From Haliclona indistincta (Eukaryota > Porifera > Demospongiae > Haplosclerida > Chalinidae): DNA of 64,000 nucleotides. The notes under the pieces are model-generated. The model was not told the DNA's origin and did no database searches. It worked only from the letters and a program-made list of their open reading frames with translations. Location: contig OZ024787.1 in the NCBI GenBank assembly GCA_964017065.1, forward strand, positions 824,744 through 888,743, written 5' to 3'. Positions 1 through 12,280 of this stretch are shown piece after piece; position 1 is the stretch's first letter; every line of letters starts with the position of its first letter. Both the position numbers and the translations under genes were made by a program.

Positions 1-1310
1 GGCTATAAATCCAATTTCAAATACCGGGGTATGTTATGAACAAAGAGCTTGCTACTTTAATTGACAATTATTATGAGGATTAAAATTTTGTGTGCAAAAG
101 TAACATTTTATCATCAGTCAGAATCATTCATGCATGTAGTTTTGTGGATATAGTATCAATGGCATTGTTCTATAGCTCTGCCCACTGTTCACATCTGCTT
201 CTTTATTAAGAAGGTTTCTGTTGATGCACATGCATTGGCAATAACAGAATCCATTGTACTGTCATCAGTATTCTGCAAACAACATCAAAATAGTGAAAAG
301 TTTTTAAGTGAACCACATTGCCTCATCAACAAGTAGCTATAATTATTCATTGTTCTAGCCTTTGCATGCTGGCTGGATTAAAAAAAAAAATGTAGCTATC
401 ACCAATGAGTTCATCATAGACGGTTAATCACTCAGTGCTGCATGTAAAACTATGATGTCACTTTCTTGCACCATACAGATTCCTGAAGAACATTTGGTAC
501 TAATAGACTAATAAGAAGAGTGTAGTAACGTGAACAGTGAACCAAGAGAGAAATTCACTGGATCAAAATTCTAATTCTCAAATCACAGCACAAAGCATTT
601 AAACAGAGAGGGGAATAAATGGCTTACAACACTCACATAACAAAATACAAGAGATGACAGACTGACTGACTACAAAAAGACCGACAGATTACAAGAAATA
701 ACAAAGATTACTACTAAGAGCTATAGTCCAGAGTAGTACTTTTGTATAGCATGTATAGCACCATCAGATCCAGAGAGTAGTTAGTAGCTCATTCCAGTCA
801 GTGTTCTGGTCACTGATTTCAGCACAGCTAGCTAGCGGCACGGTCTCAGGACTGAGAACCTACACTGCATTTGAGAGGAGGAACTAGCTCTGTATCATTG
901 TCTGCTGCACTGAAGGCTAAGTTCTAAAATTTCTGTCTTTTCCATTCTTTGGCAAATTTCAGTACCGTTTCTGCAATTAAGCAGCTTATCAGGAGTACAT
1001 ATAGGTGCGACACCTATCGCACTTAAGCTTACTCCTGATAATACTGATCTCACTGACATCACTACTTCAGTCTCCCTCCCAGTTTCTCAACCAGATGCAA
1101 CTATTGCGCCCGGGAGACGCTATCCCCAATGAATTTGAAGGAGAAAAGATTTTTATTCCCATGCATGCAGACTTACAGAGAGGACAATGTAGGAAGATGT
1201 GATGCAAGTTTAAGTTGTAGCTTGTTTAAATGCACCATCTGTTGTTGACTGTACAATATCAGTATAGCTACAACTCACCATGTTTTTCACACAGGGGATG
1301 CAGTACATTT
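1..1310 (-). repeat. Partial first copy of the left spacer duplication
   Basis: This stretch matches the sequence from about 1550 to 2880 with many small differences, and also the third copy from about 4490 on. Read on the minus strand it resembles spacers upstream of the beta-helix genes (for example 44.9-45.5 kb). No credible gene is visible. Positions 1040-1135 hold a decayed copy of a coding-like segment (PVSQPDATIAPGRRYP in the + frame) found several times in the window. This copy lacks the 169-bp transposon seen in the other two, so its TA at 151-152 is the empty site. Confidence 0.75.
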
Positions 1311-3788
1311 TAATGGATTTTGGTGGAACTACTCTAATTGAGACCACACAGAGTGCGGTCTAGTTAGATCTTGTAGCTATTATACATGGTGGGTGCATTA
1401 GTGACTAATGCACAAACTTTTGTGGAATCACATGTATAGTGTCTGGTTCCGTCCTGACTAGTCATTGTTGTAATTACAACATGCGCTTTTTGTTGTAGGA
1501 GCTTCGACTGATATTTCCAAATGCCCAACGCATCCTCATAATAAAAATTATTATGAGGATTTAAAGTTCTGTACAGAAGTAACATTTCATCATCAATCAT
1601 AAACGTGAATGCATGTAGTTTTGTAGATATACAGTGGAGACTCTCTAAGGCGCACACCATCGGGACCTACAAAAATTGTTCATTATAGAGAGGATGTCCT
1701 CTGGTGAAGGGTTTAATATACATTATGTGGGTTATATTTGGGATTCAGTAAGAGTCCATTATAGAGGGATGAGGGGTGTCTTCTAAGAGGGGTTCCACTG
1801 TAGTATCAATGCTATATAGCTCTGCCCACTATTCACATCTGCTTCTTTATTAAGAAGATTTCTGTTGATGCACATGCATTGGCAATAACAGAATCATTGT
1901 ACTGTCATCAGTATTCTGCAAGCAACATCAAAATAGTGAAACGTTTTTAAATGAACCACGGTGCCTCACTTAACAAGTATTAGCATTTGCATGCTGGTCG
2001 GATTCAAAAACATGTAGCTATCACCAATGAGTTCATCATAGATGGCTAATCTCTTCATGTAAAACTTTGATGATGTCACCTTTCTCAAAGCATGCAGATT
2101 CCTGAAGAACATTAATTTTAATTATCTTTGGTACCAATAGACTAAGAAGAAGAGTGTAGTAACGTGAACAGTGAACCAAAAGAGAAATTCACTGGATCAA
2201 AATTCTAATTCTCAGATCACAACACACAGTATTTAAACAGAAAGAGGAACAATGACTTAAAACACTCACATGACAAAATACAAGAGATGACAGACTGACT
2301 GACTACAACAAGACCGACAGATTACAAGAAATAACAAAGATTACTACAAAGTGCTTTAGTCCAGAGTGCTACTTTTGTATAGCATGTATAGCACCATCAG
2401 ATCCAGAGAGTAGTTAGTAGCTCATTCCAGTCAGTGTTCTGGTCACTGATTTCAGCGCAGCTAGCTAGCGGCATGGTCTCAGGACTGAGAACTTGACTAC
2501 ACTGCATCTGAGAGGAGAAAATAGCTCTGTATATCATTGTCTGCTGCACTGAAGGCTAAGTTCTAAAATTTCTCCCTTGCCATTCTTCGGCAAATTACAG
2601 TACCGCTTCTGCAATGAAGCAGCTATCAGGAGTAGATTTGACCCCTATCACACTTACTCCTGATATTACTGATCTCACTGACATCACTACTTCAGTCTCC
2701 CTCCCAGTTTCTCAACCAAATGCAACTATTGTGCCCGGGAGACGCTATCCCTAATGAATTTGGAAGAGAAAGGAGTTTAATTCTCCAGGGAGGAAATGTA
2801 GGAAGATGTGATGCAAGTAGCTTGTTTAAATGCACCATCTGTTGTTGACTGTACAATATCAGTATAGCTACAACTCACCATGTTTTTCACACACAGGGGA
2901 TGCACTACATGTTAATGGATTTTGGTAGAACCACTCTAATTGAGACCACACAGAGTGTCTAGTTAGATCTTGTAGCTATTATGCATGGTGGATGCATTAG
3001 TGACTAATGCATAAATTTGCCCTCAGTACTCTGTTTTCCGAGAACTAGAAGAATTCATGGTACAAAGTGAATCGAATAGTGTGGGTATCACAAGAATTGC
3101 TCCACCATGTTTGTCAGCAGTGTTGTTGTACAGCAGTAATTCGCCATTGACTGCTAGCTAGCTAGCAGTATTAGCTATAGCTATAGCTGGATTAGCTAGC
3201 TGGCTGAATATATTGCTGGATTGCTCTCACAAATGATGTGATGCAAGTTTGAGTTGTAGCTAGTTTAAATGTGCAATCTGTTGTTGACTGTACAATATCA
3301 GTATAGCTATAAGTGCTGTACATATTAATGGATTTTGGTTTATATTAGAACCACTCTAGTCTGGACACACTAATTGAGATCCACACAGAGTGTCTTGTAG
3401 CTATGCTTTAGTGACTAATGCACAAAACATCTGTTTTGGATCACATGCAGTGACCACAATAATATTGGTGTCCTTATCTTAGAGGTGCCCACACGGTGAG
3501 GTTAATCATTGCTGTGGAGGATCAGAACCTGTTTATCAAAACCTTATAACTTTGCAAGGACTAATGTTATCATGAAGAAATGTTGGTGATTGACTAGCAT
3601 ACTTGTTGAGAATGTGTCACATGCACTGAATGTGGGAGGGAGGGAGAAATTCATTCACATAATAACGACATTTACGCACTATTTATTGTAGGCAAGGTAT
3701 GGCTCCATACAACGTGCCCCCTCACATAGAGGAGAGCATCAGTCACTACTGGAGTTATCATAGACCAGAGTTATTATAGCTAGTATAT
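1311..3788 (-). repeat. Left spacer duplication, second copy
   Basis: This copy is nearly identical to 4250-6724, displaced by about 2.94 kb, and forms a direct tandem duplication. It contains repeat module R1 on the minus strand (about 1200-1400 and 2810-3010), a minus-strand scrap of beta-helix coding sequence (about 3050-3160), module R2 on the minus strand (about 3240-3620) and a + strand scrap of the beta-helix cytoplasmic tail (about 3723-3756). No intact gene was seen. Confidence 0.8.
1632..1800. mobile_element. 169-bp MITE with TA target duplication (copy 1)
   Basis: The element begins CAGTGGAGACTCTCTA and ends with the imperfect inverse (TTCCACTG preceded by AAGAGGGG). It is flanked by TA at 1630-1631 and 1801-1802. 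The homologous position near 151 lacks the element and has a single TA, which fixes both ends exactly. The CAGTGGA...TCCACTG ends and TA duplication fit non-autonomous Tc1/mariner or pogo-type elements; the exact family is an inference. It has no coding capacity. Confidence 0.85.
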
Positions 3789-3873
3789 TTATTGCCGAGC
3801 GCCTTAGCGCGAGGCAAATAATCGTGAAGGTGTGCAGGAGACTGGAGCGTCATGCGTTTTCTCAGTAATGTTA

Positions 3874-3904
<31 letters not shown>

Positions 3905-4248
3905 TGTATGTATGTATGTATGTATGTATGTATGTATGTATGTATGTATGTATGTATGTATGTATGTATGTATGTATGTATGTATGTATGTATGTATGTA
4001 TGTACACTCTTAGAAATGAAGGCCATTTTGTTTTCTTTAAATGTTGTGAAATTTGCACCGAAGCCATAGAAATGCCGTGCGCCAATACGTTTAGCAGAGT
4101 GCCGGCGTCGAAAACCACTGGATTTTTTACGGTTTTTTGTATTCTTCAATTTAGCTTAATTTCGGAATATTTTAGCACTTTTGGATAAAGTTATGGTGTC
4201 TGAAGTATGTATGACGCTAAATCGCGTCATTAGGGCATAAAGGGTTAA
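3789..4248. mobile_element. piggyBac-like terminal fragment with TATG microsatellite
   Basis: The block is inserted in repeat module R1 next to TTAA at 4245-4248. Read inward from the right, the end is TTAACCCTTTATGCCC followed by a small inverted repeat (ATGACGC at 4211-4217 with GCGTCAT at 4224-4230). TTAA targets and CCCTTT-type ends are typical of piggyBac-like elements. R1 copies elsewhere contain the same TTAA uninterrupted. No matching left end was found, so the element is truncated or rearranged. No transposase is present. Confidence 0.5.
3875..4004. repeat. (TATG)n microsatellite
   Basis: About 32 uninterrupted TATG units. The corresponding site in the duplicated copy (6811-6844) holds only about 8, so the array changed length after the duplication. 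Long open frames here simply read the tetramer repeat. Confidence 0.95.
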
Positions 4249-4249
4249 T

Positions 4250-6724
4250 GGATTTTGGTGGAACCACTCTAATTGAGACCACACAGAGTGCGGTCTAGTT
4301 AGATCTTGTAGCTATTATTCATGGTTGATGCATTAGTGACTAATGCACAAACTTTTGTGGAATCACATGTATAGTGTCTGGTTCCGTCCTGACTAGTCAT
4401 TGTTGTAATTACAACATGCGCTTTTTGTTGTAGGAGCTTCGACTGATATTTCCAAATGCCCAACGCATCCTCATAATAAAAATTATTATGAGGATTTAAA
4501 GTTCTGTACAGAAGTAACATTTCATCATCAATCATAAACGTGAATGCATGTAGTTTTGTAGATATACAGTGGAGACTCTCTAAGGCGCACACCATCGGGA
4601 CCTACAAAAATTGTTCATTATAGAGAGGATGTCCTCTGGTGAAGGGTTTAATATACATTATGTGGGTTATATTTGGGATTCAGTAAGAGTCCATTATAGA
4701 GGGATGAGGGGTGTCTTCTAAGAGGGGTTCCACTGTAGTATCAATGCTATATAGCTCTGCCCACTATTCACATCTGCTTCTTTATTAAGAAGATTTCTGT
4801 TGATGCACATGCATTGGCAATAACAGAATCATTGTACTGTCATCAGTATTCTGCAAGCAACATCAAAATAGTGAAACGTTTTTAAATGAACCACGGTGCC
4901 TCACTTAACAAGTATTAGCATTTGCATGCTGGTCGGATTCAAAAACATGTAGCTATCACCAATGAGTTCATCATAGATGGCTAATCTCTTCATGTAAAAC
5001 TTTGATGATGTCACCTTTCTCAAAGCATGCAGATTCCTGAAGAACATTAATTTTAATTATCTTTGGTACCAATAGACTAAGAAGAAGAGTGTAGTAACGT
5101 GAACAGTGAACCAAAAGAGAAATTCACTGGATCAAAATTCTAATTCTCAGATCACAACACACAGTATTTAAACAGAAAGAGGAACAATGACTTAAAACAC
5201 TCACATGACAAAATACAAGAGATGACAGACTGACTGACTACAACAAGACCGACAGATTACAAGAAATAACAAAGATTACTACAAAGTGCTTTAGTCCAGA
5301 GTGCTACTTTTGTATAGCATGTATAGCACCATCAGATCCAGAGAGTAGTTAGTAGCTCATTCCAGTCAGTGTTCTGGTCACTGATTTCAGCGCAGCTAGC
5401 TAGCGGCACGGTCTCAGGACTGAGAACTTGACTACACTGCATCTGAGAGGAGAAAATAGCTCTGTATATCATTGTCTGCTGCACTGAAGGCTAAGTTCTA
5501 AAATTTCTGCCCTTGCCATTCTTCGGCAAATTACAGTACCGCTTCTGCAATGAAGCAGCTATCAGGAGTAGGTTTGACCCCTATCACACTTACTCCTGAT
5601 ATTACTGATCTCACTGACATCACTACTTCAGTCTCCCTCCCAGTTTCTCAACCAAATGCAACTATTGTGCCCGGGAGACGCTATCCCTAATGAATTTGGA
5701 AGAGAAAGGAGTTTAATTCTCCAGGGAGGAAATGTAGGAAGACGTGATGCAAGTAGCTTGTTTAAATGCACCATCTGTTGTTGACTGTACAATATCAGTA
5801 TAGCTACAACTCACCATGTTTTTCACACACAGGGGATGCAGTACATGTTAATGGATTGTGGTGGAACCACTCTAATTGAGACCACACAGAGTGTCTAGTT
5901 AGATCTTGTAGCTATTATGCATGGTGGATGCATTAGTGACTAATGCATAAATTTGCCCTCAGTACTCTGTTTTCCGAGAACTAGAAGAATTCATGGTACA
6001 AAGTGAATCGAATAGTGTGGGTATCACAAGAATTGCTCCACCATGTTTCTTAGCAGTGTTGTTGTACAGCAGTAATTCGCCATTGACTGCCAGCTAGCTA
6101 GCAGTATTAGCTATAGCTATAGCTGGATTAGCTAGCTGGCTGAATATATTGCTGGATTGCTCTCACAAATGATGTGATGCAAGTTTAAGTTGTAGCTAGT
6201 TTAAATGCACCATCTGTTGTTGACTGTACAATATCAGTATAGCTATAAGTGCAGTACATATTAATGGATTTTGGTTTATATTAGAACCACTCTAGTCTGG
6301 ACACACTAATTGAGATCCACACAGAGTGTCTTGTAGCTATGCTTTAGTGACTAATGCACAAAACATCTGTTTTGGATCACATGCAGTGACCACAATAATA
6401 TTGGTGTCCTTATCTTAGAGGTGCCCACATGGTGAGGTTAATCATTGCTGTGGAGGATCAGAACCTGTTTATCAAAACCTTATAACTTTGCAAGGACTAA
6501 TGTTATCATGAAGTAATGTTGATGATTGACTAGCATACTTGTTGAGAATGTGTCACATGCACTGAATGTGGGAGGGAGGGAGAAATTCATTCACATAATA
6601 ACGACATTTACGCACTATTTATTGTAGGCAAGGTATGGCTCCATACAACGTGCCCCCTTACATAGAGGAGAGCATCAGTCACTACTGGAGTTATCATAGA
6701 CCAGAGTTATTATAGCTAGTATAT
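4250..6724 (-). repeat. Left spacer duplication, third copy
   Basis: Near-identical to 1311-3788, including the same R1/R2 modules and relic scraps. The match continues through 6725-6860 and then ends, just after AGAAATGAA. No gene was seen. Confidence 0.8.
4567..4735. mobile_element. 169-bp MITE with TA target duplication (copy 2)
   Basis: Same element, same position in the duplicated unit and same length as 1632-1800, flanked by TA at 4565-4566 and 4736-4737. It was therefore inserted before this duplication but after separation from the first partial copy. Confidence 0.85.
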
Positions 6725-6809
6725 TTATTGCCGAGCGCCTTAGCGCGAGGCAAATAATCGCGATGGTGTGCGGAGGACTGGAGCGTCGTGCGTTTTCTCA
6801 GTAATGTTA

Positions 6810-6840
<31 letters not shown>

Positions 6841-7354
6841 TGTACACTCTTAGAAATGAAAGTGGCCATTACACACCAAATGAGGTGTGCATACGTCGTG
6901 CCAGTGGGCACACCTTTATTTGGTGTGCTCTGCCCACTAGCGTGCTATGCACACCAGAATGAGTGTTTGATGCACTCCAATTTTAGCGTGCTTAGAACAT
7001 TTTGTAATTATGCACACTATCTCAGTACACGCCATCTTATAGTAATTGTATTGAGCACAAAAAATTGGAAAAAAATATATTTTTAAAAGCAACATGACAT
7101 GAATGACAAAGTACAATGTGATCAGTGAGTCATTGTAAGATTATTGTTCGTGTAATGATTACTATAATTATGTATAATAACAGTACTCATTCAAACTCTC
7201 ATCAGTTCTTCTTGTCTCTAGGGCTTGTATAAGATTGCATGGCATTTTAGTCAGGTATATACCATCAACTGCAAGAAAGAGAAAAAAGATGCTATTTTTT
7301 AAACTATAATTTAATTGTTTTCTACAGAAACATGACTGACTGAGAACTAAACTA
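6725..7354. other. Spacer with compound inverted repeat
   Basis: 6811-6844 is a short (TATG)n. At 6872-6891 and 6909-6929 there are inverted arms (ACACACCAAATGAGGTGTGC against GCACACCTTTATTTGGTGTGC), each itself partly palindromic. From 6990 to 7354 the DNA is AT-rich with no recognisable gene. Confidence 0.6.
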
Positions 7355-8135
7355 TGAACACAACAGAGGACAAGGAACAGTGAACACAATTAACAGAGAG
7401 CAAGGACTAACGGTGAACACAATTAACAGAGAGCAAGGACTAACGGTGAACACAACAGGGGACAAGGACTAACGGTGAACACAACTGGGGACAAGAAATG
7501 GTGAACACAACAGATGGTAAAAAACGGTGAACACAACAGGGGACAAGGACTAACGGTGAACACAACAGATGGCAAAGAACGGTGAACACAATAGGGGACA
7601 AAGACTGACGGTGAACAAAACAGATGGCAAAGAACGGTGAACACAACAGGGGACAAGGACTAACGGTGAACACAACAGATGGCAAAGAATTAACGGTGAA
7701 CACAACAGGGGACAAGGACTAATGGTGAACACAACAGATGGCAAAGAACGGTGAACACAACAGGGGACAAGAAACGGTGAACACAACAGATGGCAAAGAA
7801 CGGTGAACACAACAGGGGACAAGGACTAACGGTGAACACAACAGGGGACAAGGACTAACGGTGAACACAAAAGGAGACAAGGACTAACGGTGAACACAAC
7901 AGGGGACAAGGACTAACGGTGAACACAACAGGGGACAAGGACTAACGGTGAACACAACAGGGGACAAGGACTAACGGTGAACACAAAAGGAGACAAGGAC
8001 TAACGGTGAACACAACAGGGGACAAGGACTAACGGTGAACACAACAGGGGACAAGGACTAACGGTGAACACAACAGGGGACAAGGACTAACGGTGAACAC
8101 AAAAGGAGACAAGGACTAACGGTGAACACATTATT
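7355..8135. repeat. Minisatellite, 26- and 29-bp unit types
   Basis: Direct tandem units built on GGTGAACACAACAGGGGAC followed by AAGGACTAAC (about 29 bp), interleaved with a shorter variant containing ACAGATGGCAAAGAAC. The right half is homogeneous; the left half alternates unit types. Open frames through it are repeat artefacts. Confidence 0.95.
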
Positions 8136-9002
8136 CTAGACAAACAGCAAGAACACATTATTCTAGACACACAGTAAGAAGACATTATTGATTCTACATG
8201 AAACAAGCACAGAGTTTGAGTCAACGTGAAACTAGCACAGAGTGTGATTCTACGTGAAACAAACATACAATGTGTGAATGAACGTGAAACAAACACAAAG
8301 TGGTTTTCTACATGAAACAAGCACAGAATGTTTTTCTATGTGAATCGAACACAAAGTGCGAACTGTGAATTTAAAAGTATTGTTGTTTTCACTTACTTTT
8401 CAAGAATGCAGGTGTCCTCATAAAAATTAATGGTACTGTCAGCTTACATCCGCACCACAGGAATCTGAGAATATGAGATGAACATTACATAAAACAAGAT
8501 CAAGATGATGAAGTGTTTCAAGACAAGAAAGTAGCAAAAACTATGATACACAAGAACAATGCTGTGTTTAGCTACGAGATGCAAGAACAGTGTGATTAGT
8601 GAGAAGGTAACATGAAAATACCTGTGAGAAGGGAACGCGAGGGAACAGAAGGGAACAGAGGAGCAAGCTACGTGAGTGAAAAACAGAGGAGCAAGCTATG
8701 TGAATGAAAACAGAGGAGCAAGCTACGTGAGTGAAAAGCAGAGGGGTAGGCTATATGTGAGTGAAAACAGAGGGGTAGGCTACGTGAGTGAAAACAGAGG
8801 GGTAGGCTACGTCAGTGAAAAAAGAGGGGTAGGTTACCTAAGTGAGTGAAAAACAGAGGGCACAACACAACAGGCTAGGGGACAAGGACTAACGGTGAAC
8901 ACAAAAGAGGACAAGAAACGGTGAACACAAGGAACGGTGAACACAACAGGGGACAGGACCAATGGTGAACACAACAGATGGCAAAGAACGGTGAACACAA
9001 CA
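8136..9002. repeat. Further degenerate tandem repeats up to the beta-helix pseudogene
   Basis: 8136-8355 holds units around ATGAAACAAGCACAGAGTG. About 8356-8630 has no clear repeat or gene. 8630-8860 holds units around GTGAGTGAAAACAGAGGGG. 8870-9002 returns to the GGTGAACACAACAG unit of the main array and ends where beta-helix homology begins. Confidence 0.8.
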
Positions 9003-11946
9003 TGGTGCTCTCAAATAACTCAGCATATAATGAATTTGGTTCCGGAGGTATTATTATCGATGTTTATGCAACTCATTCTCAAATCATAATTAAGAACGTT
9101 GACTTGGTGGAAAATGAAGGTTTTATAACTAGTGAAATTTATTTCTATAACTCGATCCCACTCGTATCTCACATCATTGTCTATACTGAACTCAACTATC
9201 ACACACACAGAAACACCGTCATCAAATGCAGTGAATATCATGGGCTGCTGCACTAGAGTCATTTTTAACAACACCAGAATGAGACTTACTAAGCAAATTG
9301 AAAATGGTGTGTTTGTTGATATTGGTATGACATTGTCAATGGACAACTGTATTATTGAGAGAAGTCAAAGTGAGACAGCAATTTTATATGTAAGTGGCGA
9401 AGAATACCTTATAAATAATTGTACATTCACAAACAACTCAGGAAATCAGTCGGTTATCATGATTCATCAAATAATTATTGATCAACATGATCATACACAA
9501 TGTAATAATTATAACATTCAAACACAAAGTCATTGCGATGTTTTTAGTAACTGCTTAATATAATTATATAATAATAATAATGACTGGAATTGTTATTTTA
9601 AAGAGCATCGATGAATTACTTTTTACTACACCAGAAACACACAGGGAGCTGGTATTGTACTCATGAACAATGTTCCAATTATAGTCAGTGGTGAGTTGTT
9701 GCTGTACAACAACACTGCTGATAAAATTAATATGGTGGAGCAATTCTTGTGATACACCCACTATTCAATTCACAAAAGCCAAATTCACATTGTACCATGA
9801 GTTTTTATACAGCTTCTAGTTCAGTGATCTTCTCAGGAAACAGAGCAGGGCAAGGAGGGAGTGATACGTATGGTGCTATACTGATGGGTTGTGATGCATT
9901 TTATTATGATCGTAGGCAAATTATATATCATGTAGGATATTCCAATGAAACCTCATGGTACTTTGACACTCCTACATCTTAATTTCAGTAACACTGACAG
10001 ACTCTCCTCCATGTCCTCAGACCCCATCATGGTCTGCTTCTGTAACACCACCACCAATTTACCAGACTGCTCTGATAGGACCCATCACATACAAACATAT
10101 CCAGGACTAGAGATCAACACAACAATAGCAACAGTAGGAAACTATGGTGGTACAAGTCCTGGTGTTGTGAAGGTCACTGCTCAACATGCAAGACTAGTTC
10201 GATACTACGGACAAAATGAAACCACTGAATGTTTCCAGCTACACATTCTCCTGCAGAACACATCCTCAACAACAGCACTGGTTGATATCAGAGTAGATGG
10301 TAGACTACCAAACTTGGGCGTGTCTATTAGAGTGAACATTCTAAAGTGTACAATTGGCTTCGCTGAGATCAAAGGACAGTGTCAATGTGAGCAATTTTTA
10401 GATGGTAGTAATGTCCAGTGCAATTTGTCAGTGACACCTTTCAAGTTCATGAGATATGGCAACAGTTGGTTTGCCTACATCAACAACACTCAGTGTATAA
10501 CAGGTACTACTAATTGTCCTTTTGACTACTGCAATCGATCCGATGTCTCATTTGACATCATGGCACCTGATCGTCAGTGTGTGGCCAATAGAACAGGTAT
10601 ACTCTGTGGACAATGCCAGTCTCACTTTAGTATCATGCTGGGATCCAACCACTGTGGTACTTGCTCTAACTGGTATCTTTTCTTGTTGCCAGTGTTTGCC
10701 ATCGCTGGCATAGTGTTGGTGGCTGTGTTAATGTTCCTCAACTTAAGTGTCTCTTTCGGAACTATCAATGGACTACTGTTCTATGCTAATATGGTGAAGC
10801 TCAATGAACCTTTCTTCTTTCCTATTATGGTAGTATTCCAGTGGTGAGCCAGTTCATTTCATGGCTGAATCTTGACTTGGGTATTGAAGTTTGCTTGTTT
10901 GATGGACTGGATGGCTACTGGTAACACTTGGCTACAGTTTGTCTTTCCTGCTTACCTGTTCCTGCTAATTGGTGGTATTATTGTGGGAAGTCGCTACTCT
11001 GTGTGGCTTTGTAGGTTGTGTGGCTCTCATGCTGTCCCAGCACTAGCTACACTGTTTCTCATGTCTTACACTAAAATCCTACTCACAGTCACTAATGTTC
11101 TTTCCATGTTTCTGCTGCCATGCAATGACAGTATACTGACTGTGTGGAGTGTAGATGGGAACATTGAGTATGGTAGTATTGAACACCTTATTCTAGTAGT
11201 TGTCTCCTGTGGTGCCCTGGTCATTGGACTGGCTTATCCTGTTTTAGTGTTGTGTGCTCCTCTACTAGAGAGATACAGTCACAAGTGTATCCCACAGCAC
11301 AGATGGAATCCCGTGGCTAAGTTCAAGCCACTGTTGGATGCTTATGGAGGACCTTACAAAGACAAGTATCAATTCTGGACGTGAGTGACTCTGATAGTGC
11401 GACTAACTCTCACTGTGACATTCTCCTTCACTTCAGGAGGATTGGCTGTTGTCAATGCTTACATCATCACTTCTGTTGTAGTAGGTATTTTAGTCTTTCA
11501 CAAAAGGTGTGTATACAAAAGCATACCTTAACTTACTTGAAGTATTCTATCTTCTCGACATATTTCTCCTGAGCACTGTTAGTCTGGCTACTATTTCTCT
11601 TGGGTCAAGGAATTATCAAATAGCAACCATTGTCTCTGTTTGCCTGTCCTAATTTGTTGTCTGTCTTGTCACCATGGCAATGCACCTCTAGTGGAACTTT
11701 GACCTCAAGAAGATCAAGAGAAGGCTAGGGTTTAGAGATAGACCAGAGTATATAGAAGTGCCTCAGGAAGCAGCAGATGAGGACGATGAAGAGGACAGAC
11801 CTCCTCCAGGATCCCCACCATCAATAGTGTATGGCTCACATAGAGGAGAGCATCAGTTTGTACTGGAGTTTCCCCATCCTCATGAAGAGAATGAGTCTTC
11901 CTCTCCAGTGCTGTTAGCAAGAGAACCACTACTGTTTGATAGTTAA
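9003..11946 (+). pseudogene. Beta-helix membrane protein copy A, 5'-truncated pseudogene
   Basis: Homology to the full-length family members starts at GGTGCTCTCA, coding for the middle of the beta helix, and runs to the terminal LLAREPLLFDS and a stop at 11944-11946. The signal peptide and about 250 N-terminal residues are absent; minisatellite DNA stands in their place. The remaining frame is broken by several frameshifts (near 9250, 9560, 9960, 10830 and 11380). In-frame stops lie near 11649 and at the TAG of CTCTAGTGG (Trp to stop) near 11690. The cysteine-rich stalk and membrane segments are still recognisable piecewise (10.4-11.6 kb). No functional product is expected. A possible poly(A) signal AATAAA lies at 12089-12094. 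Confidence 0.9.
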
Positions 11947-12280
11947 CGTTACATGCATAATGCAGCGATTTTCAATTTCATTACCTGTCTTGCCTTAGCT
12001 TTTGTTTGTTCATTTTTGTGTATTTTCTTTATGTAAAGCTTATTCTGTTCTGTTACTTTGTTGTTTTAATAGGCATGTACATGTTTTAAATAAAAATTCA
12101 TTGTATTGTAGTGAAAAATTTTTATCAAGCATAAAAATGTTATGGATGTGCATCTGGAGGGGTATGCTGTTACTAACTCATACTGCAGTTACAAACCAAG
12201 AATGAGCCATACTTTACCTACAATAAAACTAAACCACGTTCTAGTCAAAGAGTCAATTGAGACTATCAGCATCTAATATT
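11947..12280. other. 3' flank of copy A
   Basis: The sequence resembles the 3' flanks of the other family members, including the segment with CATACTGCAGTTACAAACCA. No gene. It ends at the start of the composite element. Confidence 0.6.

Noticed and set aside
1364..1660. 98-codon minus-strand frame repeated at 4299-4595
   Set aside because: It lies across repeat module R1 and the MITE end, is absent from the first copy, and has no protein-like conservation beyond the recent duplication itself.
3804..4188. Open frames of 90-118 codons on both strands over the TATG repeat
   Set aside because: They read tetranucleotide repeat (MYVC or HTYI periodicity) and have no counterpart in the duplicated copy at 6.8 kb.
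7355..8135. Regular 26-29 base repeats that could suggest a CRISPR array
   Set aside because: Units are directly adjacent with no unique spacers, in a eukaryotic genome; this is a minisatellite.
7423..8320. Minus-strand frames rich in CSPLVLVPCCVHR
   Set aside because: Translation of the minisatellite; the frame shifts with unit type.
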